Of a stretch of DNA of 64,000 nt, positions 35,663 through 44,120 are shown in pieces; position 1 is the first letter of the stretch; each line of letters starts with the position of its first letter. Where the stretch lies: positions 1-64,000 of the forward strand of contig CAUZBP010000002.1 of NCBI GenBank assembly GCA_963578105.1. Reading direction: 5' to 3'. Made by a program: the position numbers and the translations under genes. This DNA is from GCA-2718815 sp963578105. GTDB lineage: Bacteria > Planctomycetota > Planctomycetia > Pirellulales > Pirellulaceae. Below the pieces are notes generated by a model. That model worked only from the letters and a program-made list of their open reading frames with translations. It did not search any database and was not told where the DNA came from.

Positions 35663-36527
35663 AAGGTGGAACGATCAGGTTTTCCCGCAAACCGACGAAC
35701 AGTCCTGCTGCGATGAGGTCAGCGGTGGTTCCCGGATTGCGCCGATGTCCATCGGAGCGGAGCCAGAAATCGAGGTCCGCCAGGCCCGTGTGGTAGGCGT
35801 GGTCGCCAGGGTGCCCCGCATCCAGCACCGCACGAGCCCGTAGGCTGGCTGTTGCACCGACCTCTTCTCCACACTTTCGCACAATCAGACTGTCCGGGAA
35901 ACGGGCCATCAACTGGACATGCGTATGGACAATCGAGTCGGATAAGGACCAGCCCGAAGTCACGCCCTGAACGATGGCTGGTAGGGTTACCTGCAAGACC
36001 TCGTGGAAATCCGTGACATATTGCCGCGCGACCAGGTCGCGCGGGCCGGCGGCTCTCATGGCCTCCAGCAGGTCGGCAGGGGCCGTGTCGTGAATGTCGT
36101 GTTCGGCGACCTGCCCTAAGCCGGAGGCGTCGGCCAGGCGGATGGCTTCATAGACATCGATGGCATCTTGTGGTGACAAATGCCCAAGGATTTCAGCAAG
36201 TTCTTTTGCCACCGGAGTATGAAGGGAAACAACAGCCAGCGGTGCAAAAAGCAGCACGGTACCGAGATTTGTGTTCGCCGGTGTCACTTGCTTGGAGGCT
36301 TGAATTGCCTTCAGGACAGTCGCACCGACGGACCGGTCTGTGGATGCGGTTTCCATTGCCGGGCCGATGGCCACGGCAGTGGCCACAAAGTCAGTGAAAG
36401 TCATGTCCTCAAAGTCGGCTCCGCGATGGACGTTTCCCGGCTTGGGCGTAGCGCTTTCGAGCAGGCAGGCCAGCGTGGCGCATTGACCGATGGAAAGTTG
36501 CTGTGTGGTCTGATCTGAAACGGGCAT
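35655..36527 (-). CDS. triphosphoribosyl-dephospho-CoA synthase-like (CitG family) protein
   Basis: The 290-residue protein has the CitG signature SATPKPGNVHRGADFEDM (about 28-45), then TNLGTVLLFAPLA and an all-alpha body with DASGLGQVAEHD. True CitG makes the prosthetic group precursor of citrate lyase, but no citrate lyase genes lie here. CitG-like proteins also sit in H4MPT-related clusters, which would suit the PTPS neighbour (41 bp downstream). The role is therefore uncertain. Its end overlaps the 18-bp duplication. Confidence 0.85.
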   Translation of the reverse strand: MPVSDQTTQQLSIGQCATLACLLESATPKPGNVHRGADFEDMTFTDFVATAVAIGPAMETASTDRSVGATVLKAIQASKQVTPANTNLGTVLLFAPLAVVSLHTPVAKELAEILGHLSPQDAIDVYEAIRLADASGLGQVAEHDIHDTAPADLLEAMRAAGPRDLVARQYVTDFHEVLQVTLPAIVQGVTSGWSLSDSIVHTHVQLMARFPDSLIVRKCGEEVGATASLRARAVLDAGHPGDHAYHTGLADLDFWLRSDGHRRNPGTTADLIAAGLFVGLRENLIVPPFS

Positions 36528-36593
36528 CGCTGTGATTTGCGCTCTAAGTTCACTTGCCAGCGGGAATTTCTTCTCTACGCAACGAGTTGAATT

Positions 36594-36623
36594 CCTGACG
36601 GAGGAAGATCTCCTTTCGTCAGG
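36594..36623 (-). terminator. stem-loop between hydrolase and CitG-like genes
   Basis: CCTGACG (36594-36600) pairs with CGTCAGG (36617-36623), and an inner AGGA/TCCT segment extends the stem. It lies 21 bp after the hydrolase stop (36645) and before the CitG-like start (36527), both on the minus strand. It may end the protease/hydrolase transcript; no T-tract follows. Confidence 0.45.
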
Positions 36624-36644
36624 AAGTGGCGGTCGTCAGGCATT

Positions 36645-37589
36645 CTAAGGGGGTGTTGCCAAACGTAACGTTTCCTGTGGTCCTAAAACGTCAAGTTGGT
36701 GGCGTGTCAGGAAATCCGCGACGAGTGAAACCACCAGATCGTGAGCGTCTTCGGTCACAAAGTGTCCAGCCTCCTGCAGACGGTGAATTTCGGCGTGGGG
36801 CAGCGAACGCTGAAACCGTTCCAGGCACTCGGGTCGAAAACACCAATCTTTCATTCCCCAGATGAACTGGAATGGGAAATGGGCAAGTGTCGATAGTTGA
36901 TCCTCGATGGATTTCAGAGTTTTGTAGGTAGGATGACGTGAGGACAAAGGGATATCACGCACGAATTTGTCAAGCGCGACTCGATGTTGCCAGCAGTCGT
37001 AGGGAGCTAGGAAGCCCGCTCGCGCGGACTTCGGTAATCCGCCGCGTTGGGTAGTTGCCATCCACATTGCACAGCGGGCGAACAGATTGAGCCTGCGAAT
37101 GGCCCAGGTTCCCAGCCAGGGCAGACGACAGAGCCGTATTCTCCACGGAATAAAAGGAGGTGGAAACGCACCGGTGTTAAACAGAATGAAACGGGCGAAT
37201 CGATCGGGCACAGCCAACGCTGCCCCCAAGCCGATGGCTCCGCCCCAGTCATGGGCCAGCAACGTCACTTGACGAAGGTCCAGTCGTTCAATCAACTCGA
37301 CCAGGTGGTCAACGTGTGTCTGTAATGTGTAGGTGTTCTGCTGGGGTTTGCCACTCATTCCACAACCCATGTGGTCTGGTGCGATCAGACGATAGTCCTG
37401 GCGAAATTCAGAAATTAAATTCCTCCACAAAAAGGACCACGTCGGGTTGCCATGCACCATCAGCAAAGCGTCTCCGGTTCCCTCGTCGAGATAGTGGTAG
37501 GGCACTTCCCCGATTGTCACCAGATGTGAATCGAAAGGATAGAGACTCCGCCAGTTAACCGGATCATTTGTGGTGGGCTGGTGAGTCAT
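36645..37589 (-). CDS. alpha/beta hydrolase (haloalkane-dehalogenase/epoxide-hydrolase-like)
   Basis: The 314-residue protein has an oxyanion motif HGNPTW (46-51), nucleophile D114 in LAHDWGGAIG, and a C-terminal GHFVTED with the base histidine. An aspartate followed by tryptophan at the nucleophile elbow (D114-W115) is the haloalkane-dehalogenase/fluoroacetate-dehalogenase/epoxide-hydrolase signature, and W51 could be the second halide-stabilising residue. No signal is seen. Its ATG overlaps the end of the protease-fusion gene by 4 bp, implying coupled translation. The substrate is unknown. Confidence 0.9.
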   Translation of the reverse strand: MTHQPTTNDPVNWRSLYPFDSHLVTIGEVPYHYLDEGTGDALLMVHGNPTWSFLWRNLISEFRQDYRLIAPDHMGCGMSGKPQQNTYTLQTHVDHLVELIERLDLRQVTLLAHDWGGAIGLGAALAVPDRFARFILFNTGAFPPPFIPWRIRLCRLPWLGTWAIRRLNLFARCAMWMATTQRGGLPKSARAGFLAPYDCWQHRVALDKFVRDIPLSSRHPTYKTLKSIEDQLSTLAHFPFQFIWGMKDWCFRPECLERFQRSLPHAEIHRLQEAGHFVTEDAHDLVVSLVADFLTRHQLDVLGPQETLRLATPP

Positions 37590-39859
37590 TCCTTGTCGGC
37601 CTGATCCTGTTGTTCGGCTTGGATTCTTGCACGCATTTGTCTTATTTGCTGGAGGTCTGCGCCGGGAGGAGCGTTTTTCAGAATCCAGTCCAGGTCTCGC
37701 AGGACCTTCTCAGTATTGCCCAGGCGTCCGTTGACGAGAACACCCATGCTCCGGGCTTCGTGGTTTTCGGGGTGAATTGCCAGGGTGGCTTCCACGTAAC
37801 GGCCGACTGCCTCGAGGTCGGAGTCCCGTTGGGCGATTCCCATGAGATTGTTGAGCATCCGCACGAGAATCTCACGTTGGGGAGATGCTACCAGATGCTC
37901 ATCACGCATCGCCCGACCGGTGATCGATAGGACTAAATCGCCGGCGGCTTCACGATCGAGATGTTGACCGCCGTTAAAGACGTCGACCAGTTGCAAGGTG
38001 CCCTCTTTCGTCTTCCAGCCAGCCACAAAATGTCCCGGAAGCCCGACACCTACCAGGTCGAGTCCGATCCGTTTTGCCAGTTCGATGTAGAGAACGGAAA
38101 GGGTTAAGGGAAGGCCTTCCCGGTCTTCCAACACTCGATTGAGATGGCTATTGGCGGGATGGTAATATTGCGTTCGACTGCCGTGGAAGCCATTTTCCTG
38201 GAAGAGATATTGATTGAGCCTTTCCAGGCGTGCTGCGTCGCTGGCCGTATCGGCTAGATCTTTTTGGAGTTCTGCAGCCATGCGATCAATTTCTTCCAGG
38301 TAGACAGGGATGTCCACCTCACTGTCGTCGAGCTTTGCAATTAACAGCGCTCCTTTCAGGAGATCGATCTTTTCGTCTCCGTCCTCAACAAGTGTTTGAA
38401 GAGACTGTACGATCTGGCTGAGGTGAACTTTAGATCGCAAACGACGTAACTCGGTTGCTCGGTCCGTCAGTTCACGTGCCTGAAGTTCCAGAACCTCCAG
38501 GGCCACTCCACCCAGTTCGGCGATTTTGTCGATCTGTTTGGCCTCCAGGTTTCTGGGCTGCGGGACCAAGTCGATGATACCCAGTACCTGGGCGGTCTTT
38601 TCTGCCGTAGGCGATGTCAGGTCAATCTGTTCCGCGATCAGAAACTGTTTGAATTCCACCTTCGTGTTGCGGAATTGCGCCAGTCCTACTTGCCCCTGTC
38701 GGTACACGGAGTCCGTCGATTCCAGGATCTGGTGTCCATTGACATAGCAGATCAGCCTGCCATCTTCTTCAAAACGCACTTTCAACCGGTTCCATTCTCC
38801 CGGACGGTAATGTTCCGTGTGCACTTCCTGCAGGACATTCCAGGACCAGAAACTGGCGCCATCGAAGCGACTCAGACGCAGTCGTCCGCCGGAAGGATAG
38901 AACCCGTAGTGTTTCTGATGTCCGTCGCAATGAAAGATCAAGCCAGCAGCACCGGAGTCATCGTGTAGCCGGACGGTCACGCCCAGTTCGAACGGTTTTG
39001 GAGGTGGCGGACTTTGGGAAATGCACAGAGATCTTCCGAACAGGTCATCCCCGTTGCCTTCCGCAAGAATGCGGCCCGCACGTTGTTGCCAACGGGCACC
39101 AACCAGGGGTTGCCACTTGTCAGGGTCAAGTCTTCCGATCGTCAGCCAGCGCGAAATGGGTAACGGATTCGGGTGTTGGATCAAACTCTTCAGGTCGTTG
39201 ACCGTTACGGCAAATCCAAGATTTCGAGTCACGGCTGATTTCAACGTCACGATACCCTGCACCCGACCTTGCAAGTCAACAACGGGTCCACCACTGTTAC
39301 CTTTTTCAATCGGCATAGCCAGTTGAAGCATTTTCTGGTCGTCCACCACCCGTATCCCAGAAAGCACGCCATCGACAACACTGTGCTGCAGTCCTTGCGG
39401 GTTTCCGACCACCACGATCCTCTGACCCTGTTGAAGCTTGTCGGAGTCACCGAGTGTCAGTTCGGGTAGATCGTGGGCGTCGATCTTCAGGATCGCTAAA
39501 TCGAGTCTCCGGTCGGAGGCATGAATCGAGGTGACATCATGCTGTCGGCCACTTTCGAGTTGTACACGGATCGGTCGAGCCTCACCGACGACGTGCAAAT
39601 TCGTTGCAATCAATCCGTCCGACGAAATGACGAATCCACTGCCCAGGGCTTCACTTTCTCCTTCTCGCCCCTCTACCGTCACGACGACCACGGACCTGCG
39701 AACCTCCTGCACTAGGTCTTTCACGTGCCTGGTGTCCAATGCGGGGGTTTCAGCAGGCTGATCTTCTTCCGCCCGCGTCGCTATGGTTGCCAGGCACTGC
39801 AGGACGACCAAACTGACGATGAGAAGTCGAAACTTCGCGGCCGGGTTGTCATGAACCAT
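37586..39859 (-). CDS. trypsin-like protease fused to LamG-like and SirB1/transglutaminase-like domains
   Basis: From ATG 39857-39859 the protein has 757 residues with a signal (FRLLIVSLVVLQCLATIATRA); longer in-frame starts at 39901 and 39922 are less natural. Residues about 45-225 form a trypsin/HtrA-like domain with H89 (NLHVVG), D120 (RRLDLAIL) and S199 (KGNSGGP). Residues about 230-400 resemble a DUF1080/LamG-type beta-sandwich (GLIFHCDGHQKHYGFY). The last third is SirB1-like with a transglutaminase-like core (NRVLEDREGLPLTLSVLY, GLPGHFVAGW) and TPR-like repeats. The combination suggests a periplasmic quality-control or processing role. The hydrolase overlaps its end by 4 bp. Confidence 0.88.
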   Translation of the reverse strand: MVHDNPAAKFRLLIVSLVVLQCLATIATRAEEDQPAETPALDTRHVKDLVQEVRRSVVVVTVEGREGESEALGSGFVISSDGLIATNLHVVGEARPIRVQLESGRQHDVTSIHASDRRLDLAILKIDAHDLPELTLGDSDKLQQGQRIVVVGNPQGLQHSVVDGVLSGIRVVDDQKMLQLAMPIEKGNSGGPVVDLQGRVQGIVTLKSAVTRNLGFAVTVNDLKSLIQHPNPLPISRWLTIGRLDPDKWQPLVGARWQQRAGRILAEGNGDDLFGRSLCISQSPPPPKPFELGVTVRLHDDSGAAGLIFHCDGHQKHYGFYPSGGRLRLSRFDGASFWSWNVLQEVHTEHYRPGEWNRLKVRFEEDGRLICYVNGHQILESTDSVYRQGQVGLAQFRNTKVEFKQFLIAEQIDLTSPTAEKTAQVLGIIDLVPQPRNLEAKQIDKIAELGGVALEVLELQARELTDRATELRRLRSKVHLSQIVQSLQTLVEDGDEKIDLLKGALLIAKLDDSEVDIPVYLEEIDRMAAELQKDLADTASDAARLERLNQYLFQENGFHGSRTQYYHPANSHLNRVLEDREGLPLTLSVLYIELAKRIGLDLVGVGLPGHFVAGWKTKEGTLQLVDVFNGGQHLDREAAGDLVLSITGRAMRDEHLVASPQREILVRMLNNLMGIAQRDSDLEAVGRYVEATLAIHPENHEARSMGVLVNGRLGNTEKVLRDLDWILKNAPPGADLQQIRQMRARIQAEQQDQADKE

Positions 39860-40183
39860 TGAATTTCGCAATTCCGTCACCTCGCCGGTGGAGTTGCGCA
39901 TGGCCAGACGGTGGCGCTCCACGCGTTGCGACTTTTAAGATTATTTTTCGCCTCAGATTGATTGGACTTTGCCGGATCGGGCAAAGCGGGATTTGGTATG
40001 GCGTCGACACTCTGCATGATTCAACGAAGCACTCAACGCCGGAGCTCTGCTGCGACCTGTCGCCCGGCCTGAATTTTTGGAATGTCGGTTTAGCGCCCCG
40101 AATCTAAGACCATTCTGAGCAGAAACGGACTTTTATGCAAACCGGTTGCCCCGTCTGCCACGGAAGATTGGCAGAAAGACGTG

Positions 40184-40684
40184 CTAACGATAGACGGTTG
40201 CACCCTGTTCCTGACGCTGATCGTTAACCAGTTTCAAGGCACGTGGATCCAACTTCAGGAATTTGACAAGCTGAGAGGACGTGCATTGTAGGTACGTGGC
40301 TGCCTTTCGAACGTCCGCCTCCACAGCGTGCAGGTAGTCCAGTGCTTCGGCCAAGAGAGCGGGGAAGTCTTCATGTTCGGGATTCACCTGCAAGCGGCCC
40401 CGCGCACACCGGGAAATCCAAAGCTTGCTGGGTGTTCGAGGGGGAACCTCGTCCGACCGATGCTTCAATGCCAGGTTCACACGTAACCGAAAAGCCGCCC
40501 TACGCAGATTGGCTGCCTGGCTTCGGCGCTCCGTTGCTTCGGCGCCAACTCCTGTGGCGTCATGGACCAATTGAACGGCCGTTTCGACTTTGTTTCGGTG
40601 TTGACCGCCTGGTCCCGAACGTCGCCCTCGACGAACCGTACATTCAGTAAGAAGAGTTTCGACGGGTAGCTTGGCGGGGTGCAT
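40184..40684 (-). CDS. GGQ-motif release-factor-like protein
   Basis: The 166-residue protein carries the peptidyl-tRNA hydrolysis motif GGQ at residues 26-28 (RSGPGGQHRNKVETAVQL). It lacks the codon-recognition domain of RF1/RF2, so it belongs with ArfB/YaeJ-type or RF-like rescue proteins. The C-terminal tail is not strongly basic, unlike ArfB, so ribosome binding may differ. The cytoplasmic role would be release of stalled or orphan peptides. The DUF-type secreted protein at 40692 is just upstream on the same strand. Confidence 0.88.
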   Translation of the reverse strand: MHPAKLPVETLLTECTVRRGRRSGPGGQHRNKVETAVQLVHDATGVGAEATERRSQAANLRRAAFRLRVNLALKHRSDEVPPRTPSKLWISRCARGRLQVNPEHEDFPALLAEALDYLHAVEADVRKAATYLQCTSSQLVKFLKLDPRALKLVNDQRQEQGATVYR

Positions 40685-40691
40685 GGAAGGC

Positions 40692-41099
40692 CTATGGGGC
40701 CTTGATGAGTACGGTTTTGGGCACTCTCAGTTTCTGCCGTTTTTCTTTCGGCAGAAACTCTCGCTCGACAAGTTCCGGATCGTACTGAGTCCAGGTTTCG
40801 TGGATGCCTTTCGCATGGACTTCTCGCAACACATCCCCGTCGTGCCAGACGGTAAAAAAGTCACCACGACGCCAGTTTTTTCGAGGAATCTGAGCGGGAG
40901 ATTTCAACAACCGCCAGTCTCGAACCTGAAAGCGGGCTTCAACAACACACCAGTCATAAAAAATGACCTGGTCTAAGACCAGCCGACCACGGTCATCATA
41001 AAAGTGATTCAATTCGATGAGGTCGACTTCGTCAACCGCCACGTCTTGTGCCGGGTGCAGGCTGATCACTGCCGTGATGATCAAGGTAGCCGCGTTCAT
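40692..41099 (-). CDS. small secreted protein of unknown function
   Basis: ATG at 41097-41099 is preceded by AGGGAGGCAAG, a clear ribosome site, so the start is firm and excludes a longer frame from 41357. The 135-residue product has a short hydrophobic N-terminus (MNAATLIITAVISL). It then has a soluble part with DEVDLIELNHFYDDRGRLV, DQVIFYDWC and TVWHDGDVLREVHAKGIHETWTQYDPE, ending in basic residues. I recognise it only as a planctomycete-type hypothetical. It lies 7 bp upstream of the release-factor-like gene, so they are likely one transcript. Confidence 0.78.
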   Translation of the reverse strand: MNAATLIITAVISLHPAQDVAVDEVDLIELNHFYDDRGRLVLDQVIFYDWCVVEARFQVRDWRLLKSPAQIPRKNWRRGDFFTVWHDGDVLREVHAKGIHETWTQYDPELVEREFLPKEKRQKLRVPKTVLIKAP

Positions 41100-41640
41100 C
41101 TTGCCTCCCTCTTTTGCGCCTCGGGCGAGACAGTCAAGGCTGGCAACCCGTGAAGAGAGCAATCCTGCGAGTCCGCTTCTTGAGGAATGGGCTGCGATCC
41201 GGTAGAGGCCTGTTCCCTCGTCTGGTTTATCGACACATTTTGCTGGACCCCAGGAGCGAATTCCGTGCACCCTCAACCGGGGTGTACCAACCCGGCAGGA
41301 ATTTAGGCCAAAAAAAACGAGAAGAGGGGCATGATTTGGATGCACCGGTGCATCCACGACTGCGGCAGATGGGCACTGGGGATTGCTAGCATGGCATTGC
41401 GGGGCGGCAAATCTTCCACAGGGAAGTTCTCTCGGGGATCGTGTGCTGCTGCCAAAGGAACAGTATCAGACGACTAGAAAATTGCTGGAACCTCGCGTTG
41501 CCCAGCTGTGATTTTTTTGTGAAGCCGCTCGGGAAAGAATTTCCCCACGCAATGACATGTTCCCGCCCTCTCCAAGCAGGGCATTCAGTTAGCTGACATC
41601 CCGTGGTATGAGAACGAGTTGTTTGTTCTGAAACGGGAAC

Positions 41641-43002
41641 CTACTGCCGACGGCGCCTTGTTGCTCCGCGTTGATTGCCCCCCGTTGTTACTGTCTCGCG
41701 GCAGCAGAAGACCGTAAGCAAACTGGAAACCAGGAGTACGAACGTGGCAGGTTCGGGGACGGTAACGCGGAAGATTTTTTTGTGTGCATGGCTCAAAATA
41801 TAAAGATTGCCAAGGGCGTCTTCGCCAAAGGTGGCGACGCGGTGCAGTGAGTTGCCTGATTCGACGGTGAAATCGTCGGTCCAATTGGTCAAGGATTCCG
41901 GAACCATCGTTTCGGTCTCCCGGTTCATTTCAAACGACCAGAATTGGTTGCTGATAAAGTCACCAAAGATGTATTTTCCTTGCAGCGGCGCAATCGGACC
42001 CCGGTAAACATAACCACCGGTTACAGAGTCACCGGTAAAGTCCGCAAAGGCACCATCCCCGTGGACATAGTCATAGACCGGGGCGGTAAAACTGGGATCG
42101 TCACAGGGCGGATTTCCGCCCGACTGGCTATTGTCGTGGCACAAGGCACCTTCCATGGGCCACCAACCGTAGTTTGCACCCCCCGGGCTGTCGGCGTGTT
42201 GGAAGCTGATTTCCTCTCGAGAAGCGTCCCCGACATCCGCCATGTACAGATCACCGGTAGCTCGATCAAAGCTGCTTCGCCACGGATGTCGCAATCCGAC
42301 GGCCCAGGTTTCGTCATCAGCGGGGTCGGAGTCGCCGACTGGACTGTAAAATGGATTGTCGTCAGGGATGCCGTAATTGCCTTTGTCAGTCCGGTTGACA
42401 TCAATGCGAAGTATTTTTCCTAGGGGCGATGTGGGAAACTGTGCCGCTGCTTCCCCTGCAAAACCGTCTCCTGTGGCAATGTACAAGTAATCATCGTTCG
42501 GGCCAAAGTCGATCCAACCTCCCGAGTGAAAAAAATTGGGGACACCCCAGCGAAAAATCTCTTGACCACTTGACGCGTCCGCGATGTTTTTGTCGGCAGA
42601 GACGCTGTAGCGTGTGATCACCTGATCGAAGCTGTTACCAGTTTGTGAGGCAACGGACATGTTCAGGTAGAAGTAGCCGTTGGATTGGTAGTCAGGATGA
42701 AACGCCATGCCCAGGAGTCCCTGTGCGCCTCCGGATACCAGTTGGCCACTTAGATCCAAAAACAGATCTGAATTGATCGTATTGGTACTTCTATTCAGGA
42801 GCTCAATTTGACCCGTTTTTCCCACAATGAAAGCGCGGCTGACATCCCCGGGTGCGTGGGTGAAAAAGGTCGGACCGAATTGAGAAGTCGCGACGAGTTC
42901 TGTTCGGATGTCGAGTCCACAAACGATTTGTGCAGAAGACGCGAGCAGTAAACAGACGCTCAGGCCTGGCAGGCGGTGAAGCAGATGATGGCAATGTTTC
43001 AT
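41641..43002 (-). CDS. PQQ-type soluble sugar dehydrogenase with PEP-CTERM anchor
   Basis: The 453-residue protein has a signal peptide (LSVCLLLASSAQIVCG) and a six-bladed propeller of the GSDH family. Typical blocks are MAFHPDYQSNGYFYLN, GWIDFGPNDDYLYIATGDG, VGLRHPWRSSFDRATGD and ANYGWWPMEG. The C-terminus reads VPEPATFVLLVSSLLTVFCC and basic residues, a PEP-CTERM sorting signal, so the protein is probably cut and anchored at the cell surface. Such enzymes oxidise aldoses with PQQ; the PQQ-binding residues were not verified. A start at 43017 adds five residues. Confidence 0.88.
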   Translation of the reverse strand: MKHCHHLLHRLPGLSVCLLLASSAQIVCGLDIRTELVATSQFGPTFFTHAPGDVSRAFIVGKTGQIELLNRSTNTINSDLFLDLSGQLVSGGAQGLLGMAFHPDYQSNGYFYLNMSVASQTGNSFDQVITRYSVSADKNIADASSGQEIFRWGVPNFFHSGGWIDFGPNDDYLYIATGDGFAGEAAAQFPTSPLGKILRIDVNRTDKGNYGIPDDNPFYSPVGDSDPADDETWAVGLRHPWRSSFDRATGDLYMADVGDASREEISFQHADSPGGANYGWWPMEGALCHDNSQSGGNPPCDDPSFTAPVYDYVHGDGAFADFTGDSVTGGYVYRGPIAPLQGKYIFGDFISNQFWSFEMNRETETMVPESLTNWTDDFTVESGNSLHRVATFGEDALGNLYILSHAHKKIFRVTVPEPATFVLLVSSLLTVFCCRETVTTGGNQRGATRRRRQ

Positions 43003-43377
43003 CTGGAATCCTGACACGTCATGAGCGTGTGACCCGGTGGTTAGAACGATTTCGATTGCGGGAAAGAATCAGTAACCCGCTTTCGGTAACATATTTCATT
43101 GTTTATCCCCACAAGGTGTCTGTCAAGAAAATGAACCGGTCGTACTCGTTCGGGCCTGTGCCGCAGTATTTCTGGCTGAGACGAGTTGATACCCAGGAAA
43201 CTGCGGAATAGTTCCGGGCCATCACTGTTGATGACCTTTTGAGAGGTGGGCGACGGATCACAGTCCACTTTTGTTGCGTTATTGGGCTGGATCTATTCAT
43301 AATTGGTAGAGTGGACAGCAGGCACGTGTGTGGGCCTGCTGTCAACGAGGTCACTTGAATCATAGAGGATGTTTCGT

Positions 43378-43827
43378 ATGCAAATGCATGTGACAGGTCC
43401 GGTTTCGCCCCGCCCGGCGGTGGACGGGAAATGGTTCCGAATTCCGGTGGTCCTTGTTGCGGTCCTGTTGCCGGGTTGCTCGTCACGGGAATTCAGCGTC
43501 GTCCAAGGGAACGTCTCCCTGGATGGCACACCACTGCCAGGGGTCCAGATCATTTTTCTGAGTGAACAAGGCGCGACAGCCGTTGCCATGTCCATCACCA
43601 ATGCGGTGGGTGAATTTAGGATGGCCCCGGTCCGAGGATCGCAGGAGTTGCCACCCGGAACGTACAAGGTGGTCATGTCCAAACTACCGGACACCAGCCC
43701 ACCCAGTTTACCAACAAACCAACCACTGCTGATCGTACCCACTGTCTACACGGATGTGGCAACAACTCCTCTGTCGGTTGAGGTGCCCGCCAACGAGAAC
43801 CTCACGTTCGCATTGACGAACCGGTAG
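43378..43827 (+). CDS. lipoprotein with carboxypeptidase-regulatory-like domain
   Basis: Choosing ATG 43378, eight bases after AGAGGA (43364-43369), gives 149 residues. A lipobox ends the signal (VVLVAVLLPGC, C34). The mature part is a CarboxypepD_reg-like beta-sandwich with VVQGNVSLDGTPLPGVQIIF and LPPGTYKVV. Such small lipoproteins often precede DUF1559 genes in planctomycetes, as here. The function is unknown; the domain is used for binding or as a spacer. An alternative start at 43369 lies too near the ribosome site. Confidence 0.85.
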   Translation: MQMHVTGPVSPRPAVDGKWFRIPVVLVAVLLPGCSSREFSVVQGNVSLDGTPLPGVQIIFLSEQGATAVAMSITNAVGEFRMAPVRGSQELPPGTYKVVMSKLPDTSPPSLPTNQPLLIVPTVYTDVATTPLSVEVPANENLTFALTNR

Positions 43828-43895
43828 TATCGCGTTGGAAATTGGCGTACCTCCACGGGCGCACCTGCCAGTCGGTTGCAGTTTAGGAGAATCTC

Positions 43896-44120
43896 ATGGA
43901 ACTCGGGCGCCTTGACCATGCCGCTGTATCAGCCCTGCGCGGATTGGGAGCGGTGGTTGGACAACGGTCCGCAACGGAGCATCCCTTGAGACCAGCGGGG
44001 ATTTTAAAAGGTGTGACTGGGGCAACATTCAGAAATCTCCAGGAGATCGTTTCCGCACCCGATCCGGCTCTCTCGATGCGACACCTCTTCAATTGGCCCC
44101 CGGCGCCGTGCGTCCCATGA
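43896..44120 (+). CDS. 74-residue frame coupled to DUF1559
   Basis: ATG at 43896 follows AGGAGA (43885-43890) and the frame ends in TGA at 44118-44120, which overlaps the DUF1559 start (ATG 44117) as ATGA. The product shows no known domain, signal or membrane segment, and is rich in Ala, Pro and Arg. The ribosome site plus overlap suggests translation through it to feed the next gene. It could be a real small protein, a leader, or the remnant of a longer N-terminus. Confidence 0.42.
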   Translation: MELGRLDHAAVSALRGLGAVVGQRSATEHPLRPAGILKGVTGATFRNLQEIVSAPDPALSMRHLFNWPPAPCVP

